A stretch of 64,000 bases of DNA from Marinicauda pacifica (GTDB taxonomy: Bacteria > Pseudomonadota > Alphaproteobacteria > Caulobacterales > Maricaulaceae): the NCBI RefSeq assembly GCF_004793635.1, contig NZ_SRXV01000002.1:310001-374000 (forward strand), given 5' to 3'. Numbering within the stretch: the first letter of the stretch is position 1; the number at the start of each line of letters is the position of its first letter. The notes beneath the pieces are model-generated. The model was not told the origin of the DNA. It worked only from the letters and a program-made list of their open reading frames with translations, and did no database searches. The position numbers and the translations under genes were made by a program. This document shows, one piece after another, positions 8,717 through 16,716 of the stretch.

Positions 8717-10516
8717 CTAGACGCGCTTCCGGCCGGACTGGACCTCATCGCGCAGGTCCGCGGTCAGGGCTTCATACGCGCCCGAATCGGGATCGTCGAG
8801 ATAGAGCGGCTCCTCGACCTTGTCGGGGTCCCAGCCCTGGGTGACCAGATCGGTCTTCTTCATCTTGAAGGTGCCGGTCGTGTGTGCGCTGGGGTCCTCC
8901 TGGTGGATGCGCAGGAAGAGCGGCCGGGCAAAGTGCGGCAACTCCTTGTGGACCAGCGCATGCAGCCGGGCGAGGTCGAACTTGTCGTTGACCACAAGCG
9001 CGGCCATGCCGGCCTTGCCCGAATAGTCCGCGACCTCGACGCCATAGACATTGGCCTGAACGACACCCTCATCCATGCCGAGCACTTCGCTGACTTCGGA
9101 CGTGGCCACGTTTTCCGACTTCCAGCGGAAGGTGTCGCCCACCCGGTCGATGAAATAGTAATAGCCCAGCTTGTCGCGGCGCATCAGGTCGCCGGTCCGG
9201 AAATAGACGTCTCCGGCTTCGAACACGTCGGTGAGAATCTTCTTCTTGGTCGCTTCCTCGTCCTGGTAGCCGTCAAAGCGGTAGCGCGCATCGTCGGCGC
9301 GGATCTCGCCGATCGCCTCGCCCACCTCGCCGGGCTCCACCTCGATGCAGCGACCGTCGCTATTGCGAACCGGCTCCTCGGCATCGAGATCGAACTTCAC
9401 CAGGTTCACGTTGAAGCGCCAGGACAGGTAAGGCGGAATGCGCCCGATCGCGCCGGGCTGGGAGTCCAGATTGACCAGGCCGACATTGCCCTCGGTCGCC
9501 CCGTAGAACTCCACAACGCGCGAGATGCCGGTGCGCTTCACGAAGCGCGGCCACACGTCAGGACGCAGACCGTTGCCGATGGCGGCGCGGATCTTGTGTT
9601 TCTTCTCCGCCTTGCTCGGCTCCGCAGCGACCAGGAAACGGCACAGCTCGCCGACATACATGAACAAGGTCGCCTTGTTCTCGATCGCATCGTCCCAGAA
9701 GCGCGAGGCGGAGAATTTGCGCCGGATGATCGCCGCGCCGCCGAAGGACAGCGCCGCGCCAATCCCGCACAGGCCGCCCGTCGCGTGATACAGCGGCAGC
9801 ACCATCATCATCCGGTCGGACGGCTTGGCCCGCACAATCGTGCCGAAGACCTGCAAGTAATAGAGCGAGCGCGTGTGGGCCACGATCGCGGCCTTCGGCA
9901 GGCCCGTAGTGCCGGACGTGTACATCTTCATGCAGGCATCCTTGGCCCGCAGATGCGCACGATGTTCGCGGTTCGGCCGGGTATCGGACTGACCCGCCAG
10001 CGCGGCATCGAAGTCTTCGCCCATTCCCGGCGCATCGGTGGTCCAGCATGTCAGCTCGGCTTCGAAGAACGGCCGGGCCTTCTCGTATTCTTCGGCGAGC
10101 TCGCCTTCCACGATCACATGGCTGGCGCCGGAAATATTGAGACCGTGGCCGAGCGCCTTGCCGCTGACCTGGTTGTTGAGTAAGGCGGCAATCACGCCGA
10201 CCTTCGAGAGCCCGTACCAGATCGCGACGTATTCCCAGCGATTGGCCATGTAGAGCGCAACGGTGTCGCCGGCCTTGAGCCCACCCGCCAGCGCCCAGTT
10301 CGCGACGCGGTTCGCATAGGCGTCGAACTCGGCATAGGTGACCTGCATGTCGCCATCGACGAAGGCCGGGCGCTTTGCGTGGGCATCCACACTGTCTTCA
10401 AACAGGTCGGCGGTCAGGTAGTCTGAGTCCGGAGTGATGCTCTTCAGCTTGCCGAGCAGACGCAGCAACTCGGTGACGTAGAACCACTCGCGCTTGATCG
10501 CACGCAACACGCCCAT
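8717..10516 (-). CDS. Long-chain acyl-CoA synthetase (FATP/FadD6-like)
   Basis: AMP-forming ligase activating long-chain fatty acids to acyl-CoA. About 600 residues. The AMP-binding signature is MYTSGTTGLPKAAIV, followed by MMMVLPLYH, EFYGATEGNVG, YFRTGDLMR and a C-terminal lysine in FKMKKTDL. The EGNVG and FRWKSENV motifs point to the FATP/very-long-chain subgroup. Start set at the second ATG (10516), which sits eight bases after a GGGGAG site; an ATG at 10522 is too close to that site. It may feed the beta-oxidation enzymes at 55-57 kb, but that is inference. Confidence 0.9.
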   Translation of the reverse strand: MGVLRAIKREWFYVTELLRLLGKLKSITPDSDYLTADLFEDSVDAHAKRPAFVDGDMQVTYAEFDAYANRVANWALAGGLKAGDTVALYMANRWEYVAIWYGLSKVGVIAALLNNQVSGKALGHGLNISGASHVIVEGELAEEYEKARPFFEAELTCWTTDAPGMGEDFDAALAGQSDTRPNREHRAHLRAKDACMKMYTSGTTGLPKAAIVAHTRSLYYLQVFGTIVRAKPSDRMMMVLPLYHATGGLCGIGAALSFGGAAIIRRKFSASRFWDDAIENKATLFMYVGELCRFLVAAEPSKAEKKHKIRAAIGNGLRPDVWPRFVKRTGISRVVEFYGATEGNVGLVNLDSQPGAIGRIPPYLSWRFNVNLVKFDLDAEEPVRNSDGRCIEVEPGEVGEAIGEIRADDARYRFDGYQDEEATKKKILTDVFEAGDVYFRTGDLMRRDKLGYYYFIDRVGDTFRWKSENVATSEVSEVLGMDEGVVQANVYGVEVADYSGKAGMAALVVNDKFDLARLHALVHKELPHFARPLFLRIHQEDPSAHTTGTFKMKKTDLVTQGWDPDKVEEPLYLDDPDSGAYEALTADLRDEVQSGRKRV

Positions 10517-10710
10517 GCCCATCTCTCCCCTTTTTACGGCCCGACGCCATTTCGGCAGACAGTAGGGAGCAAGCCTGCGCGGTCAAGAATGCTGAGTGCG
10601 TCTCACGCCGGCAGGGCTGCCAAAAAACACCCCTCCGCGGCACTTGGCTCGGCAAACGGCCGTCCTGGTCTCCGGATTTGGGAGACAATAGCCGGCAGGG
10701 AACCGGGCAC

Positions 10711-10842
10711 ATGGCCGACATCCGTTGGGGTCTTGACGCGTATACCCCGGTTCTCGACGGCGAAGCCACGTGGTACCTGCACAGCAGTCACTCGGAAATG
10801 AGCCGGGAGCGCTACGTGGATCACCTGCAAAGCGGACTATAA
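10711..10842 (+). CDS. Possible small protein, 43 residues
   Basis: Lies in the 480-base gap between the acyl-CoA synthetase and the XRE regulator, which otherwise holds no gene I can support. The frame opens MADIRWGLDAYTPVLDG and ends YVDHLQSGL. It has an AGGGA about ten bases before the ATG and mostly G/C third positions, as real genes here do. A TTG at 10678 could extend it. No family is recognised and chance cannot be excluded. Confidence 0.3.
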   Translation: MADIRWGLDAYTPVLDGEATWYLHSSHSEMSRERYVDHLQSGL

Positions 10843-11004
10843 TCCTCGCGCGCGCAGGCTGCGAGGCGGACTTACGCCATCGTTCGCATGACCCCGAATA
10901 CACGCCCTGCACGCTGTACGCGTATATGCAACTTGTTATACACCACACCGGAGAAATCTGGTACGCGCTCGGTTTCTTGAAGAACGCAGAATGCGGAGTT
11001 CACT

Positions 11005-11670
11005 ATGGACTGGGGCGCAGAACTCAGAAAGTTCCGCAATACAGTCGGGATGAAACAGGACGTGGCAGCCTCCCATCTGGGTGTGAGCCAAGCCTATATT
11101 TCCCGAATGGAATCAGGAAATGCGCGTCCATCGCAAAGCCTCGCCGAGCGAATCTGCAAGCTCATACAGACGCCCAAGCACCGCCCGCATTTCGAGCACT
11201 GGCTGGCGACCGTCCTGCATTCGCCGCACCTCCTCGTCCTCAGCTCGCTGCAGGACCGCGATGTGCGCGTGGAGGCCGTCAGCCCCGCGCTCGAGGCGGC
11301 CGGCAGTCCCTGGACGGGGTATCGCAAGGGTCACATGATTTCCGAGGAGCTGGGCGAGGCGGCCAGCGCCGAGATCGAACGGCTGATCCGGCTGGGAGTC
11401 TTCTCCGGCGAGGTCTCCGCCGTGGACGGCCTCTGGTATTCGCAAACGGGCGAGACCGTGCGGTTCTGGCGCACGATCAATGTGCCGGTGCGCGACCAGA
11501 TTGGTAACTGGTACCTGCACTCGACCCATGTGGAGGCCGCGCGCGAGGCTTATGAAGCGCGCTTGCAGAATGAAGGCGAGAGCCTGCTCGTCTACCTGTT
11601 CGGTCGCAGCAAGCCGGTTCCCGCACGCCAGTTGCTCCAGGACCAGCCGCCTGGGCCACCGGCTCGCTGA
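11005..11670 (+). CDS. XRE-family regulator with C-terminal sensory-type region
   Basis: 221 residues. An N-terminal helix-turn-helix spans about residues 8-55 (MKQDVAASHLGVSQAYISRM, with the usual Q..A..LGVSQ..IS..E pattern). The rest, around residues 75-200, looks like a PAS-like fold: SSLQDRDVRVEAVSP, then SGEVSAVDGLWYS and RFWRTINVPVRDQ. It should bind DNA and sense a small signal. It stands 93 bases upstream of cydDC on the same strand, so cydDC is a plausible target. Ligand and operator are unknown. Confidence 0.8.
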   Translation: MDWGAELRKFRNTVGMKQDVAASHLGVSQAYISRMESGNARPSQSLAERICKLIQTPKHRPHFEHWLATVLHSPHLLVLSSLQDRDVRVEAVSPALEAAGSPWTGYRKGHMISEELGEAASAEIERLIRLGVFSGEVSAVDGLWYSQTGETVRFWRTINVPVRDQIGNWYLHSTHVEAAREAYEARLQNEGESLLVYLFGRSKPVPARQLLQDQPPGPPAR

Positions 11671-11763
11671 GCACGTCCCTTACACCGCACGCCTTTTCAG
11701 CCGGATCGATATGAGGCAGGACGTCACGCTTGCTTCCTCACGTTTCGTGCTAGACCGATTTGA

Positions 11764-13437
11764 ATGACGCCGGCGAGCCCTTCACCCAACCACACTACGC
11801 TCAAAGCACGACTGGAAGGCTGGGCCCGGCCTGCCCGCGGCCCGATGGCACTCGCCTCTGGTCTCGGCATTGCACAGTTTGCCGCCTATGCCGGCTTTGC
11901 CTGGTCGGCGGGTCAGGCGCTCGAAGCGTTTTTTTCCGGCCAGCCTGCGCTGGCATGGCTCGGCGCGACACTGTTGCTGGCGGCGCTACGGGCCGCATGT
12001 CAGGCCGGAGAGATCCGTGCAGGTGTGGAGGCCTCGACCACGGTCAGGCAGAGTGTGCGCGAACAGGCCGCCCGGGCGCTGGCCGCACGCGGCCCGGCCT
12101 TCAGCGAACGCATCGATAGCGGAGAGCTGGCCTCGACCCTCACCGATGGCGTCGAGAAGCTCGACGGGTATTTTGCCCGCTACCGCCCGCTCATGCCGGT
12201 CATGCTGGGTGGTCCGATGATCTTGATCCTGGCTGCGGGCGCGGTCAGCGTCACCGGCGCCATCATCTTGATGGTGAGCGCGCCAGTCCTCATCCTTGCC
12301 ATGGCACTGGCAGGGGCCGGTGCCGCCGCGGCGAGCCGGGACCAGCTGATCACGCTTCAGCGCCTGGCCGGCCGGTTCAATGACCGTATACAAACGCTCG
12401 ACACACTGGTCGCCTTCAACGCGGCCGAGCGCGAAGCGGACGGCCTGGCCCGCGCCGCAGACGATTTCCGTGTACGCACAATGCGCGTTCTGCGGCGCGC
12501 CTTCCTTTCCTCCCTTGTCCTCGAGGCGGTGTCGGCCCTTGCCATCGCCGCGATCGCGATCTTTATCGGCCTCGCACTGATGGATCGGCCCGTCGCGGGC
12601 CTCGGAGCCGGCCTGACACTGGGCGAGGGACTTTTCCTCCTGTTGCTGGCGCCGGAATTCTACATGCCGTTGCGCCGCTTCTCTGCCGCCTATCACGACC
12701 GTGCCGATGCCGAAGCCGCGGCAGAGTCTCTCGCTCCGCTGTTCGAGGGCGAAGCGCGCGACAGCGCGGCCGGCCCGGTGCGCAGCTCCGGTGCGCCGTC
12801 GATCGGCCTGGCTGAAGGCGAGGTGATATACCCGGACGGGCGGCGCGGACTGGCACCGCTGAGCTTCACCGCCGAGGCCGGGCAGATCACTGCGCTGTGG
12901 GGACCGTCGGGCTGTGGCAAGTCGACCGTGCTGAAAGCCCTGATGGGATATGTGCCGCTCTCGGCGGGGGAAATTCGCATCAACGGGGACCCGGCGCACG
13001 CGCCCTTGCTGGGACAGGCCGCCTGGATCGGTCAGCGCCCCCGGCTTTTCCACGGCACGCTGGCGCAGAATATCGCGCTTTTCGATGAGACAATCGAGCC
13101 AGCGCGCATCCGCGCCGCCGCCGAAGCCAGCGGGGCCATGGGATTTGCCACCGGGCTCCCCGAGGGTCTGGACACGATGCTGGGCGAGCGCGGCTACGGT
13201 CTTTCGGGCGGTCAGGCCCAGCGTGTGGCCCTGGCGCGCGCGCTTGCCGCCGACATGCCCGTCCTCCTGCTCGACGAACCGACCGCCCATCTCGACGGGG
13301 AGGCCGAAGCGCTGTTCCTCGATACGCTGACGAAAGCAGCCGAGGGACGCACCGTCCTGATGGCGACGCATAGCCCCGCGGCCAGGGCGGTCTGTGCACG
13401 GATCGTGGACCTGTCGGGCGAAGAGGCGGGATCATGA
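11764..13437 (+). CDS. cydD: Thiol reductant ABC exporter, CydD subunit
   Basis: Half-transporter of 557 residues: an N-terminal membrane domain with about six helices (residues 20-310) and a C-terminal ATPase. ATPase motifs are Walker A GPSGCGKST, signature LSGGQAQRVALAR, Walker B VLLLDEPTAHLD and an H-loop MATHS. CydDC moves glutathione and cysteine (or haem, in recent work) across the inner membrane and is needed to assemble cytochrome bd oxidase. The stop overlaps cydC by four bases (ATGA). Start taken at the ATG at 11764; a purine-rich upstream site is weak. Confidence 0.88.
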   Translation: MTPASPSPNHTTLKARLEGWARPARGPMALASGLGIAQFAAYAGFAWSAGQALEAFFSGQPALAWLGATLLLAALRAACQAGEIRAGVEASTTVRQSVREQAARALAARGPAFSERIDSGELASTLTDGVEKLDGYFARYRPLMPVMLGGPMILILAAGAVSVTGAIILMVSAPVLILAMALAGAGAAAASRDQLITLQRLAGRFNDRIQTLDTLVAFNAAEREADGLARAADDFRVRTMRVLRRAFLSSLVLEAVSALAIAAIAIFIGLALMDRPVAGLGAGLTLGEGLFLLLLAPEFYMPLRRFSAAYHDRADAEAAAESLAPLFEGEARDSAAGPVRSSGAPSIGLAEGEVIYPDGRRGLAPLSFTAEAGQITALWGPSGCGKSTVLKALMGYVPLSAGEIRINGDPAHAPLLGQAAWIGQRPRLFHGTLAQNIALFDETIEPARIRAAAEASGAMGFATGLPEGLDTMLGERGYGLSGGQAQRVALARALAADMPVLLLDEPTAHLDGEAEALFLDTLTKAAEGRTVLMATHSPAARAVCARIVDLSGEEAGS

Positions 13438-15155
13438 AGGACCTGGGTTTCTTCCTGGCGCTGGCGCGCCCGCACGCGATCTGGTTGCGGCTCGGCGCCG
13501 CTCTGGCCGCCGTCACTCTGCTGGCCGGAATTGGGCTCATCGCGGTTTCCGGCTGGTTCATCGCCGCTGCGGCAGCGGGCGGCCTGGCCAGCGCGCTGGC
13601 CGCCACGCGCGGCGTGCGAGCGTTCGCGCTTCTGCGACCGGTCTCGCGCTACGCCGAGCGTCTCGTCACCCATGACGCCACCTTCCGCATTCTCGCCCGG
13701 CTTCGCGTCTGGACGTTCGAACGCCTGATCCCGCTATCTCCGGGCGGCATCGCCCGGATGCGCAGCGGGGATCTCGTCGCCCGCGTCACTGGCGATGTGG
13801 ATGCGCTCGACGGATTGTACCTGCGCTTTCTCACGCCGGTCGCTGCGGCCGCGGCCGGCGCCGCCGGAGTCGCGGTCCTGCTGGCTCTGGCCGCGCCCCT
13901 CGCCCTGCCGGCCATCCTGTTTCTCTTTCTGGCGAGCGCGGCAGGCCTGCCGGTGCTGACCGCGCGTGCCAGCCGCAAGGCGGGCGAGCGCGCCAGCGAC
14001 ATGGCCGCCCTGGTGCGCGCGGAGGCCGGCGATCTGGCCGCCGGGCTCGCCGAGCTCAAGGCCTACGGGGCCGATACGCGCGTGCGTCACCGGCTGGACG
14101 AGGCCTCGCGGGCCTGGACATCGGCGCAGCGCGATCTCGCGCGGCTGACGATGATCAACAGCGCCGTGCTGGCACTCGGCGCGCCCCTGGCGCTTGTCAC
14201 CGCGCTCGGTCTGGCGACCGCTGGCGGCGCCGGTGCGGGCCTGGCTGTCCTGTGCGGATTTGCAGCCTTCGCCTTGTTTGAAGGGGCCGCGCCGCTGGTG
14301 CAGGCCGCGGAAGGCTATGGCCGGATGCAGCGATCGGCCGCCCGTCTGCGCGCCATCGCCGAGCAGACAGGCGACGTGGTCACCCCGGCAGCCCCGGTCG
14401 CTCCGTCCGGGCGTCACGACGTGCGCGTGGAAGCCCTCAGCTTTGCCTACCCGGGCAGCGAAACCCCGGCCCTGGAGCATGTCTCGCTGGGGTTGCCGGA
14501 AGGAAGCCGGCTTGCGCTGACCGGCGCCTCCGGCTCGGGCAAGTCCAGCCTGATCAAGATTCTGATGCGCTTCTATCCGGTGCCGGCCGGCACGGTATGG
14601 CTCGGCGGTCAGGACGTGACCACGCTGGATCCGCGCGAGGTGCGCCGGCGCTTTGCCCTCGTCGATCAGCGCGCCGAGCTGATCTCGGCCAGCGTACGCG
14701 AAAATCTGCGTCTGGGCGCGCCCGGGGCCGAGGACGGCGCCTTGTGGAAAGCCCTCGAACTGGCGCGCGCAGACGATGTGGTGCGCGCCTTGCCCGACGG
14801 GCTGGACACCTGGCTCGGCGAATTCGGCTCGGCGCTGTCGGGCGGCCAGGCGCGCCGGATCGCGCTGGCGCGCGCCTTCGTCACCGGGGCGCCCATGCTG
14901 CTGCTCGACGAGCCCACGGAGGGCCTGGATGCGCCGCTGGAGCACGATTTCCTGACGTCGCTGGGGGACTGGGCGGACGCCGACGAGCGCCGCTCCTTCC
15001 TTCTGGTGACCCATCGCGCGCGCGTGATCGACGCGGCACGCGAGGCCATCGTGCTGGACAATGGGCACATCGCGCAAAAAGGCCCGGTCGCATCGCTGAC
15101 CGGGCCTTCCACGGCGTTTTCACGCCTGTTTCCTGAGTATCGGCCCGCCGGCTAG
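13434..15155 (+). CDS. cydC: Thiol reductant ABC exporter, CydC subunit
   Basis: 573-residue partner of CydD. It has six predicted membrane helices (ALAAVTLLAGIGLIAVSGWF is the first), then an ATPase with Walker A GASGSGKSS, signature LSGGQARRIALAR, Walker B MLLLDEPTEGLD and H-loop LVTHR. The motif GWFIAAAAAGGLA near residue 40 is common in CydC. It follows cydD with a four-base overlap and ends convergently with the DUF1328 gene, overlapping its stop. cydAB encoding the bd oxidase itself is not in this window, so it must lie elsewhere if present. Confidence 0.88.
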   Translation: MKDLGFFLALARPHAIWLRLGAALAAVTLLAGIGLIAVSGWFIAAAAAGGLASALAATRGVRAFALLRPVSRYAERLVTHDATFRILARLRVWTFERLIPLSPGGIARMRSGDLVARVTGDVDALDGLYLRFLTPVAAAAAGAAGVAVLLALAAPLALPAILFLFLASAAGLPVLTARASRKAGERASDMAALVRAEAGDLAAGLAELKAYGADTRVRHRLDEASRAWTSAQRDLARLTMINSAVLALGAPLALVTALGLATAGGAGAGLAVLCGFAAFALFEGAAPLVQAAEGYGRMQRSAARLRAIAEQTGDVVTPAAPVAPSGRHDVRVEALSFAYPGSETPALEHVSLGLPEGSRLALTGASGSGKSSLIKILMRFYPVPAGTVWLGGQDVTTLDPREVRRRFALVDQRAELISASVRENLRLGAPGAEDGALWKALELARADDVVRALPDGLDTWLGEFGSALSGGQARRIALARAFVTGAPMLLLDEPTEGLDAPLEHDFLTSLGDWADADERRSFLLVTHRARVIDAAREAIVLDNGHIAQKGPVASLTGPSTAFSRLFPEYRPAG

Positions 15156-15325
15156 ACGGGCGGGTCGCCGCGCAGCGCCTGGAAAATCGCGGACACTACC
15201 GCAAGCGCCAGCGCGATGAAGAACACCCATTGGGCGATGACGGCCGCCATTCCGGCCAGACCGAAGAAACCGAACGCGCCGGCAATCAGCGCGACCACGA
15301 AGAACAGCAGGGCCAGACCGAACAT
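15152..15325 (-). CDS. DUF1328 (UPF0391) small membrane protein
   Basis: 57-residue protein with two hydrophobic helices: about residues 3-24 (FGLALLFFVVALIAGAFGFF) and 29-49. The FGLAG(M)AA turn between them is the family signature. It is a YtjA-like inner-membrane protein of unknown biochemical role; relatives are often found with stress genes. The start is at the ATG ending at 15325, with GGAG seven bases upstream, inside the last codons of phyR. The stop overlaps that of cydC. The three-base gap to phyR suggests cotranscription with the stress regulator. Confidence 0.85.
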   Translation of the reverse strand: MFGLALLFFVVALIAGAFGFFGLAGMAAVIAQWVFFIALALAVVSAIFQALRGDPPV

Positions 15326-15328
15326 CGC

Positions 15329-16117
15329 CTACTCCGCGACCTCGGCCCGTTCCTCGTCTCCGGCAAAGAACAGTGCCTGGCTGATCGTCGCGGCGACGGT
15401 TTCGGGCATGAAGGGCTTGGTGATGAGATAGGTCGGCTCCGGCTTCTCACCGGTCAGCAGACGCTCGGGATAGGCGGTGATGAAGATGACCGGGACACGA
15501 TGGTCCTTGAGGATATCGTGGGCGGCATCGATGCCCGAGCTGTTGTCGGCCAGTTGAATGTCGGCCAGCACCAGGCGCGGACTATGCTCGTTGGCCAGCC
15601 TGACCGCCTCGTCACGGGTCCGTGCGACGCCGACCACCTTGTGGCCCATACGCTCGACGATGGACTGCAGATCGAGCGCGATGATGGGCTCGTCTTCGAT
15701 GATCAGGACTTCAGTCGCCATACCGTTTTCCAGATAGGTCTGCGCCTCGATCAGATTACTCTTCGCCGATCCTACATCGATGCGCAGGATGGTGGCCGCC
15801 TGGTCGACAGAAAAGTTCTCGACCGCGGTCAGGAGCAGCATCTGGCGCGCCTCGGGCGGAAGTTCGCCGAGCTGGCGCTTCTCGCCATCGCCGCCGGGCC
15901 GGTCCAGCCGGGCTCCGCTGGTTTTCCAGGTCGCGTGAAAAAGCTGATAGAGCGCCACGTTGGGCGGAAGATCGCGATCGATCTCCTCGGCACCCTCGAT
16001 GGCCGCCTCGAGAGCGGCGCGCACATAGGCATCGCCGCTTTCCTGGGAGCCCGTCAGGATGCGGGCATATCGGCGCAGATAGGGAATATGAGGACGAATG
16101 GCTGTGCTAAATGGCAT
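15329..16117 (-). CDS. phyR: General stress response regulator PhyR
   Basis: 262 residues. An N-terminal sigma-like domain (about 1-125, with LPPEARQMLLL and ENFSVDQAATILRIDVG typical of ECF sigma region 4) is followed by a receiver domain (about 135-250: VLIIEDEPIIALDLQ, LVLADIQLADN, VIFITAYPERL, ITKPF). The phospho-acceptor is the Asp in LADIQ. On phosphorylation PhyR binds and removes NepR from the EcfG sigma factor (known mechanism). It is divergent from nepR and a consensus EcfG promoter lies upstream, giving positive feedback. It probably shares a transcript with the DUF1328 gene. Confidence 0.95.
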   Translation of the reverse strand: MPFSTAIRPHIPYLRRYARILTGSQESGDAYVRAALEAAIEGAEEIDRDLPPNVALYQLFHATWKTSGARLDRPGGDGEKRQLGELPPEARQMLLLTAVENFSVDQAATILRIDVGSAKSNLIEAQTYLENGMATEVLIIEDEPIIALDLQSIVERMGHKVVGVARTRDEAVRLANEHSPRLVLADIQLADNSSGIDAAHDILKDHRVPVIFITAYPERLLTGEKPEPTYLITKPFMPETVAATISQALFFAGDEERAEVAE

Positions 16118-16157
16118 GGGTGTCCCGGTCAGTCAGTTTTACCAATTGAGGAGCAGA

Positions 16158-16182
16158 AACGCGTGCGCGCGCGGAAGGTTCC
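16158..16182 (-). promoter_or_regulatory. EcfG-type promoter for phyR
   Basis: On the minus strand GGAAC (plus positions 16178-16182) is followed after 16 bases by CGTT (plus 16158-16161). This is the exact consensus of alphaproteobacterial general-stress sigma factors. It lies about 40 bases upstream of the phyR start codon. Confidence 0.85.
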
Positions 16183-16199
16183 ACTCTCTGCAGGCAGCC

Positions 16200-16224
16200 G
16201 GAACCATGTGCGCAGTTATACGTT
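16200..16224 (+). promoter_or_regulatory. EcfG-type promoter for nepR
   Basis: GGAAC at 16200-16204 and CGTT at 16221-16224, spacing 16 bases. It stands back to back with the phyR promoter, with 17 bases between the two -35 elements, and lies about 59 bases before the preferred nepR start. Confidence 0.87.
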
Positions 16225-16282
16225 CAACAACCTGCCAATGAAAGGCAAGCCTAAACGAAGACAAGACAGTTGTAGAGTGAGC

Positions 16283-16483
16283 ATGAGGGATTTTCAGGCA
16301 GATACGGATGCGGATCGCAAGGACGATACCCGCTTGAAGGAAGCGCGCGTGCGCCAGCGGGCCATCGGCCGTCAGCTGCGCGGTCTCTATGACGATGTCG
16401 TGTCCGACGGTGTGCCTGACGACATCGATGCCCTCCTGGACCGGCTGGATTCCCGGACCCGCCGGCCTGAAAGCGCGGACTGA
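16283..16483 (+). CDS. nepR: Anti-sigma factor NepR
   Basis: 66 residues from the ATG at 16283; an in-frame ATG at 16238 would add 15 residues but has no ribosome-binding site. The C-terminal half carries the NepR core, IGRQLRGLYDDVVSDGVPDD, followed by a Leu-rich tail. NepR sequesters the EcfG sigma factor until PhyR competes for it. It is divergent from phyR and has its own EcfG promoter. In relatives nepR is usually followed by the ecfG gene; here the next gene is a sensor kinase and no sigma gene follows. Confidence 0.9.
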   Translation: MRDFQADTDADRKDDTRLKEARVRQRAIGRQLRGLYDDVVSDGVPDDIDALLDRLDSRTRRPESAD

Positions 16484-16716
16484 CCGCGAACACGGTGGGC
16501 TTGCGCGCCGGCTGCAGACTTTTATTAACTGAGAAAATTCATAACCACGCGGCACTTCCTGGACGGGAGCGCGTTACTCAGTGCGTCTGACTTGCCGAGC
16601 ATCCGGCCCGGCCAGGCGGTTTCATTCGTGACCGGACCGACCGGTCGTGCAGAATTCGGCGCCGGACTGCGCCCCGTCGTCCGGGGCGGGTTATCCGGTT
16701 CGCTTGGAGGTCCGAC

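Noticed and set aside
10702..10730. GGAAC followed by CGTT upstream of the small frame at 10711
   Set aside because: Spacing is 19 bases, outside the 16-17 range of EcfG promoters.
15230..16282. Open frame on the plus strand across phyR joined to nepR
   Set aside because: The phyR part is antisense shadow; only the last 66 residues (NepR) are real.
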